Source: Chamaecrista fasciculata
Taxonomy: Eukaryota; Streptophyta; Magnoliopsida; Fabales; Fabaceae
DNA length: 64,000 bases
NCBI GenBank assembly: GCA_003254925.1
Contig: QANZ01003382.1
Location: 20,948 to 84,947, forward strand
Reading direction: 5' to 3'
The position numbers were made by a program, and so were the translations under genes. The notes beneath the pieces were generated by a model. That model was not told the DNA's origin. It made no database searches and worked only from the letters and a program-made list of their open reading frames with translations. Position 1 is the stretch's first letter. Each line of letters begins with the position of its first letter. Positions 58,585 to 64,000 of this stretch are shown in pieces.

Positions 58585-59781
58585 TCAGCCAACAGCAACA
58601 GAAGTTTCACTTTCATTCAACTCCTTCCTCCTAAGATATTGCTCTAGTATAGTAAGCCTTGCAGTCTCAAATGCAAAGTATCCCAATGCAGAAAAGCAAG
58701 CACTGTGAAGAACTCGAGGACCCATTCCTCTAGTTAATCCAATCCAACCTTCTTCCTTCAAAATTTGGTTGACTGTAGCTGAAATCCCTCCATACATAGC
58801 AGCAGTTACTTTATTCACACTCTCCCCTCGAACCTGTGTCATCAATCTGGTCTTAACCACATCCAAGGGCGTAGTGAGAGAAGCAGATATAGCCCCTGCC
58901 AATGCCCCACAAAGCACACTCTGAAACGGCTCCAAATGGCTCTTTCTCGTCCTACACAATACTGCAGCTTTCAGATACTCAAATGAAGAATAACTCAAAA
59001 CCCCAGCAGGCAAATTTCTCAGTAACGTAGCAGAGTACCCTGCATACAAACCCAATATACCATCTTTCTCCAAAATTTTCAGAAAAACCTCCCAAGAACG
59101 TCCCTTAGCCCCAGCTTGCATTCGTTGGGTGATAAGCTCTTTAGGCACCATTATTGCCGATGACACAATGTTACCCATTGCCCCAGCTGTTGGTGGAATT
59201 AGCACCGAAGGGTATTTCTCAAATCTCGACAGAAACGACTTCCCAAACTCACAGGTCCCAAAATAAACCGCCGAAGAAGCCGTCGAACCAACAATTACAG
59301 CTGAAACGCCACTGTAAAACCCAAGAATCCCCCTTGTTTGGAAGGTCTTAACTATAGCATCGACGGTATTCTTGTAAATTTCAGACGCACCTTTGGTCTG
59401 CATCTTCGTTTTGATGGTGTCTAGTGGATGCAAACAGACATAGGTGAAAGCGCCAGCAATGCCGCCACCAGCCGCGCCGATCAGGGCTCGTTCGAAGACC
59501 GATAGATTCTTCATTAGGGTTTGAATTTTGGGGTTGTTTCTCGAAGTGGTGGGATACAGCCATTTCGGGGATTTATTAGTCTGAGTGGCGATTGAGGTTG
59601 AAGCGAATGAAAGATTCGCAGTGTTGTTGGTGGTATGGCGAAACTTGAATTTGTTGATATCATCATGATGAGTACAGAGTGTGTTGAAGTGGTTTAAAAG
59701 GCCACTGAAATCAGTTAGGGTTGAGATGTCGCAGGGATTTGGAGATGGAAGGCCCAGAGAAGCTGAGATTCTGGCCTCCAT
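58585..59781 (-). CDS. MFL1: mitoferrin-like 1, mitochondrial carrier family, plastid iron carrier
   Basis: Single exon, 398 residues, ATG at 59781. After a non-conserved Ser/Thr/Asn-rich head of about 90 residues, which fits an organelle transit region, come three carrier repeats (about 97-185, 195-277, 286-375). Their signatures are PLDTIK (119-124), VPKELI (212-217) and PLDVVK (305-310), followed by the paired GFYSGV / GLYAGY / GLTRGM segments. Six membrane helices are expected. The opening MEARISASLGLPSPN matches, from memory, the Arabidopsis mitoferrin-like 1 protein, placed in the chloroplast envelope and linked to iron uptake. No disruption. The specific solute is family knowledge, not visible here. 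Confidence 0.9.
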   Translation of the reverse strand: MEARISASLGLPSPNPCDISTLTDFSGLLNHFNTLCTHHDDINKFKFRHTTNNTANLSFASTSIATQTNKSPKWLYPTTSRNNPKIQTLMKNLSVFERALIGAAGGGIAGAFTYVCLHPLDTIKTKMQTKGASEIYKNTVDAIVKTFQTRGILGFYSGVSAVIVGSTASSAVYFGTCEFGKSFLSRFEKYPSVLIPPTAGAMGNIVSSAIMVPKELITQRMQAGAKGRSWEVFLKILEKDGILGLYAGYSATLLRNLPAGVLSYSSFEYLKAAVLCRTRKSHLEPFQSVLCGALAGAISASLTTPLDVVKTRLMTQVRGESVNKVTAAMYGGISATVNQILKEEGWIGLTRGMGPRVLHSACFSALGYFAFETARLTILEQYLRRKELNESETSVAVG

Positions 59782-60259
59782 TACAATTTTTTTACAATTT
59801 CACAAACTAAGCAAAATAGCTTCAATTCGAGAATGGAGGTTGAAACGGACGTAAGGTGAATGAATTTCGATTGAAGATGGATTCACCGACTGATTGTGTT
59901 GAAGGCGTTGAGATTGAGGAAGGCTAAGGTCCTATGCTGAAATCCCAGTCGTTCGTTCCATCGTTCATCCCAAATTGGCCACGTCGTTGGTGTTATGGCG
60001 TAAGACTGCACAATGTTAGGATTTATATGATATTAATTAAATACAACATACTAACTTCAACAAGTATGAAGTATCTTACAATTCTTGGTGACTTGTACAA
60101 CTTCTTTCAAATTGCAAAATTTATTATCACCCTGCAATGGTTTAAATCATAATCAAGAAAAAGAGAAGTTAGGAGTTAAGATATAATAAAGATAACAAGG
60201 ACTTAAAGTTAAGAGTAAGAATTATTTTATTATAAGGGCATAGAACTATTTTATGTACA
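59782..60259. other. MFL1 upstream region
   Basis: 59782-59960 probably holds the 5' UTR and promoter of the minus-strand carrier gene. No clear TATA box seen. The remainder is AT-rich with no recognised gene. Confidence 0.35.
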
Positions 60260-61406
60260 GCTTTTATTGTATTATGACATAAATCACCTGAAGATCAATT
60301 ATCACACAACTAATTTCTTTTCCTTAGAATGAGGGGAGAAAAGTGATGGAGCAAATTTGTGCAGTTCATAAAAGAAAGCAAAATACTTCTTCATAGTTAC
60401 CTTAAGAGGTGAAAAGGAAGCTACCAAAATGCTAAATAATCATTCATATGGATAACAGAATTGCATGATATATGCTCCAGATCTTTACCTGTGTTTTCCC
60501 ATTTGAAGCACACTACTCAAGGCGATTAAAACCTATACCAACAAAAAGAAAAACAATAATAGTTGCAAAGCTTAGACGAGAGAAGGATGCAAGTGAATTA
60601 ACTAACCTGCTAGACAGCAATAAGCTCTCTGGAATCTAGGTTCATTCCCATGTAGACTACATACAATCACTTTACATATTTATAGAACCTTGAATTTCTA
60701 GCTTTATATCTATATTCAAATAACAAAAGACCACCGCATATATAGATACAAAGCAAACACCAACAACAATTAGACACATTATACAGTGGAAATTGAAGAA
60801 AAAGTCATTAGGCAGGAAATTGAAGGTGTATATATATATATGAAGGTGTTCTCTGTCTAAGATAGAGAAAACTGAAGGACAAGCGTTAATATATATATAG
60901 ACAAAGAAAAAGGTTGTGCTTGCTTCTATAGGGTAATACAATTATAAACAGAGGATAATAGCTAGCTAGCCTTCATTTGATCTCATTAAAAAGTACAACA
61001 CTCTGCACTTAATATCACATGGCTGCTACTGCTACTAATTGTGTCAAATAGTATGACTATCTCTCATTAAATAGAATGACTATTTCCAATGAAGTACAAC
61101 ATAGACAGAAATATATGGAAGACTACTAGGGATTATTAATTAAAGAAGGAGATATATAATTCAATTCCCACACACAAACACTCACAGAGAGACACATCAT
61201 AATTAACCCTTGTCTTTAATTAATTAATTCATGTGGATGAAGTCTATCTGATGCAAGACAGTTGCCTCAATTTCCAAATAATATTCAATATATGTTAATT
61301 GGACCCTACTACCCTACTACAACTACTACTACTATATACACATAAACATACATATCATAGTACAAAGCCAGCATAAAACCAACGGTGCTGAGCAAAACCA
61401 GATTTT

Positions 61407-61443
<37 letters not shown>

Positions 61444-62110
61444 CTCCATAAAGTAACCTAAGTAATGTAAACATCAAACATGTTAACTTATTGAAATCAA
61501 ACATGTTAACTTATCAAACATGTCAAAAACGTACAAATCCTTCTATGAAAAATCCTCGATGAGCAATTATTTAAAGCAAGGGATGATTTCACCATCATCT
61601 CTAACCAGCAAAAGGAAAAACTTGGATCTACAAAGAGAAAAAGCAAAATAATAGACCCTTACAAGCCAGAGACTGTAAATATCACAGGACTTGTAACAAA
61701 ATGAAATATTAGGGAAGGAAATACCTTATTGGAACAGATTGAGAGGGCAAGAGAAGTGAGTAGGGCCAAATAGAATCTAAGAAGGCATTGGAGCGACCTT
61801 CTTCTTCTCTGTTAATAAAGCACATGAATAGACTAGGTACTTAAACAAGACAAGCAAAACCCTAAGACCTCTCAACTATAAAACAACCAACAACCAAATC
61901 AAACAGAACTCGAAGAAAATCGAACAAGAAAAGAAGAAAGTACCTCTAACAGTTGAAGACCGAGAGGAGCTGCGAGATTGCGGCGAAATGATCCGAAACC
62001 GATGTCCTGCAAGAGGATTTCAAAAGAGATAGCAGCGTGAAGTCGCGAACAGCGAGAATCAACGGCCTCCGGCAACGACGCCACGAGCAGCGAGAGGGAG
62101 AGAGCAAAAA
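60260..62110 (-). ncRNA. possible unrecognised spliced transcript
   Basis: Read on the minus strand there are several exon-like segments with good splice sites: a GC-richer first segment (62110 to about 61943, donor GTACTT), one bounded by TTAACAG| near 61811 and |GTATTTCC near 61725, an acceptor CTCTTTGTAG| near 61627, a donor |GTTAGTTAA near 60605, and a 44-bp piece at about 60532-60489 (GGTATAG| ... |GTAAAG). An AATAAAAG signal lies near 60268. No long frame spans them and I recognise no protein, so it may be non-coding, a UTR-rich gene or chance. Confidence 0.3.
61411..61442. repeat. (TA)16 microsatellite
   Basis: Uninterrupted TA dinucleotide run. Confidence 0.95.
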
Positions 62111-62149
62111 GATAATTGGGGTGGTCTTTGTGGGTTTTTTATATTTTAA

Positions 62150-62590
62150 GGCTAAAGTGCACTTTTGGTCTTATAACTTTAACTACAGTTTCATTTTGGT
62201 CTCATAACTTTTTTTGTTGGATTTTTGGTCCATATCTTTTTCTAAAATTGCAGATTTGGTCCCGTATTGCATTTTTTGTCCCAAAACTTGGGGTCATGTT
62301 GCAGAATTGGTCATATATCTCTTGATCAGGTTGCAAAAATAGTCCTCTATCTTTGGGTCAGGTGCGAAATTGGTCTCATATCTTCTTATTAGATGGGACT
62401 GGTGGTGAAACTTTTTGCAAAGATATGGAATCAATTCTGCAACTTGATCAAAAGATATTGGACCAAAAGTGACACGGGACCAAATCTGCAACTTTTTACA
62501 AAGATACGGGACTAAAAGTGCAACAAAAAAAGTTATGGGACCAAATTGAAACCTAAACAAAAGTATTGGGACCAAAATTGCACTTTGACC
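62150..62590. mobile_element. MULE-type MITE, family GGCT-AAAGTG
   Basis: 441-bp foldback beginning GGCTAAAGTGCACTTTTGG and ending TTGCACTTTGACC. Flanks ATATTTTAA (62141-62149) and TTATTTTAA (62591-62599) match at 8 of 9 positions. It shares its tip and arm blocks with the SF1-carrying element at 12072. Confidence 0.7.
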
Positions 62591-62639
62591 TTATTTTAAT
62601 AATACAAAAAAATAAAAATAAGATTTTGATCACCAAAAA

Positions 62640-62870
62640 AAATTATTTCCCATTTATTTTTAAATTTTTTTTTTTAAAAAAATAAAATCCCAAGCAGACC
62701 TGTAATTTTATTTTTAAGTTGTTTTTTTTAAAAAATAAAATCGCAAACAGACCTGCGAGGCTGCGATTTTATTTTGAAATTTTTTAAAAAAAAAATAAAT
62801 TTTGCGATTTTATTTTCAATTTTTTTTAAAAAAAATAAAATTGCACACTGACCTACGATTTTATCAAAAT
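62640..62870. repeat. A/T-rich tandem repeat, about four units
   Basis: Repeats of 'ttttaaaaaaataaaat' followed by 'cgcaaacagacctgcgatttta', roughly 45-60 bp each, with poly-T/poly-A parts that pair with each other. Confidence 0.5.
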
Positions 62871-63732
62871 ATTGAACCGTGCCACACACAAGTATTGAAC
62901 TCACGCGCATACTTTATATAAGATAAAATTTTCTCCCCCATTCCGTTGAGCCAGAACATGCGCATTGCAATTTCAACAACCAAAATGTTATATAAAGTAT
63001 GTCCTGTGATCTAAAAAAAATACAAAATTGCCCCCAAAATTATTGAAAAAGTAACATATTGAGATGGGAAATTTGAGTAATTTTAAGTTCAAGCAGAATT
63101 TGAAATCGCGATAACTAAATGATCGGAGAACGATTTTGGCATTATGAGTAGTCGTTTCGATACGTTTTCGCGAGATCTAAAGTACGAAAGTACAAAAAAT
63201 AAGTTTCGAAATAGTACGGAGAGAAAATGTAAGATATTTTAGGTCAAAACTTTAAACAAAGATATCAGGAGCTATACAAGTCGGAATTCAACAAATGATA
63301 TATGAATTTCGGGTAATTTTTCGAGACGAGGCCTAGGCCATTCAAAATAGGGTAATTTTTTTTTTACTTGCTTGGTTGACACGGAATCACGTGCCTAAGT
63401 TAGTTGCCACTTACGAACATACATATTATACACTTAACTTAGATATATATAACTAATCATAGAATCAGAGTATACTAAAGGTGCATATTGTTATCATATA
63501 TATGTATATATATAATTATCCCAACAAACATAAGTCATAGTCTCGGTCTGACCAACCGGGGGTCAAACCACACAAACAAATATAACAGTTATCTAAGAAA
63601 GAACTACTCAGACATGATTCGCCACTCTGCCTGGACATCATGCATATACATACATCAAAAGATAACACCTGGCCTAAGGGCTTCGCCCTGACATACTAAA
63701 ACTACCAGCAATACAAAATATCAGGCAGATAA
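62871..63732. other. intergenic, no gene seen
   Basis: AT-rich unassigned DNA with a TA-rich run at 63497-63515. The hairpin GGGCTTCGCCC at 63679-63689 is a short perfect stem of four bases around TTC. Confidence 0.4.
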
Positions 63733-64000
63733 ATGTTGGGAAATCACAGAGGGAGCGCAGCGGAAGGAAATTTAAAAATTTTGGACTAAAACGCAATTAA
63801 AACTAAGAGCTAACTCTGTGATTCCTTCCAGGATCCACTAACTATGTTTATACCAGATTAGAGAAGATGTTTACCTAGTTTTGATCGGTGACTTATCGTA
63901 TTCGCGAATTTTGAGAAGTCCACAGAGTGTCCTTCCTCTACCAGTAATCCACACGAGCAGTTTGGCAGATGCCTAGGTGCTAGCCTCCTTCACTTCTTCC
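63733..64000 (-). mobile_element. possible LTR retrotransposon end, runs off the window
   Basis: Starts TGTTGGGAAATCACAGAGG. In the minus direction it ends ..CTCTGTGATTTCCCAACA, typical of a plant LTR 3' end, with CAGCGGAAGGAA nearby. The rest lies outside the window, so this is tentative. Confidence 0.35.

Noticed and set aside
62294..62575. 93-codon minus-strand frame
   Set aside because: Falls wholly within the MITE at 62150-62590.

Overview
This is nuclear DNA from a flowering plant, most likely a eudicot. It is AT-rich, has short GT-AG introns, and carries plant gene families and plant transposon lineages. I cannot name the species. The host genes are: a chalcone/stilbene synthase-like type III polyketide synthase (6270-7521, +, 3' end broken); a CCHC zinc-knuckle protein (11795-8585, -, 7 exons); the deubiquitinase UBP12/UBP13 (29358-16682, -, 32 exons that join in frame into 1118 residues); and a plastid mitoferrin-like carrier (59781-58585, -, one exon). 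An unrecognised multi-exon transcript may lie at 62110-60260 on the minus strand.

Layout. 1-4050: TIR/foldback elements and a decayed LTR with a 14-bp minisatellite. 6.1-7.5 kb: the PKS gene and its duplicated-TATA promoter, with a small Helitron just downstream. 8.6-11.8 kb: the zinc-knuckle gene. 12.07-12.78 kb: a 709-bp element with 273-bp terminal inverted repeats that has captured an exon piece of splicing factor SF1. 13.6-16 kb: another TIR element and foldback DNA. 16.7-29.4 kb: UBP12/13. 29.7-34.3 kb: nested hAT-type insertions and fragments of retroelement genes. 34.3-46.2 kb: a complete, very young Tat-lineage Ty3/gypsy retrotransposon, inserted in frame inside an older DUF4283/zinc-knuckle pseudogene. 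46.2-48.5 kb: the rest of that pseudogene, an LTR remnant and a degenerate 165-bp tandem array. 48.8-55.5 kb: a second, 5'-truncated Tat element. 55.5-64 kb: foldback elements around the mitoferrin-like gene.

The two Tat elements share two notable traits. Each carries a spliced antisense gene (PF04195-like domain, then a low-complexity/coiled-coil exon) between integrase and the 3' LTR. Each also shows an intron boundary between reverse transcriptase and RNase H. The most striking single object is the SF1-capturing Pack-type element, whose cargo holds the two basic SRW motifs that resemble the U2AF-binding motif of SF1. It sits about 280 bp upstream of the zinc-knuckle start codon.
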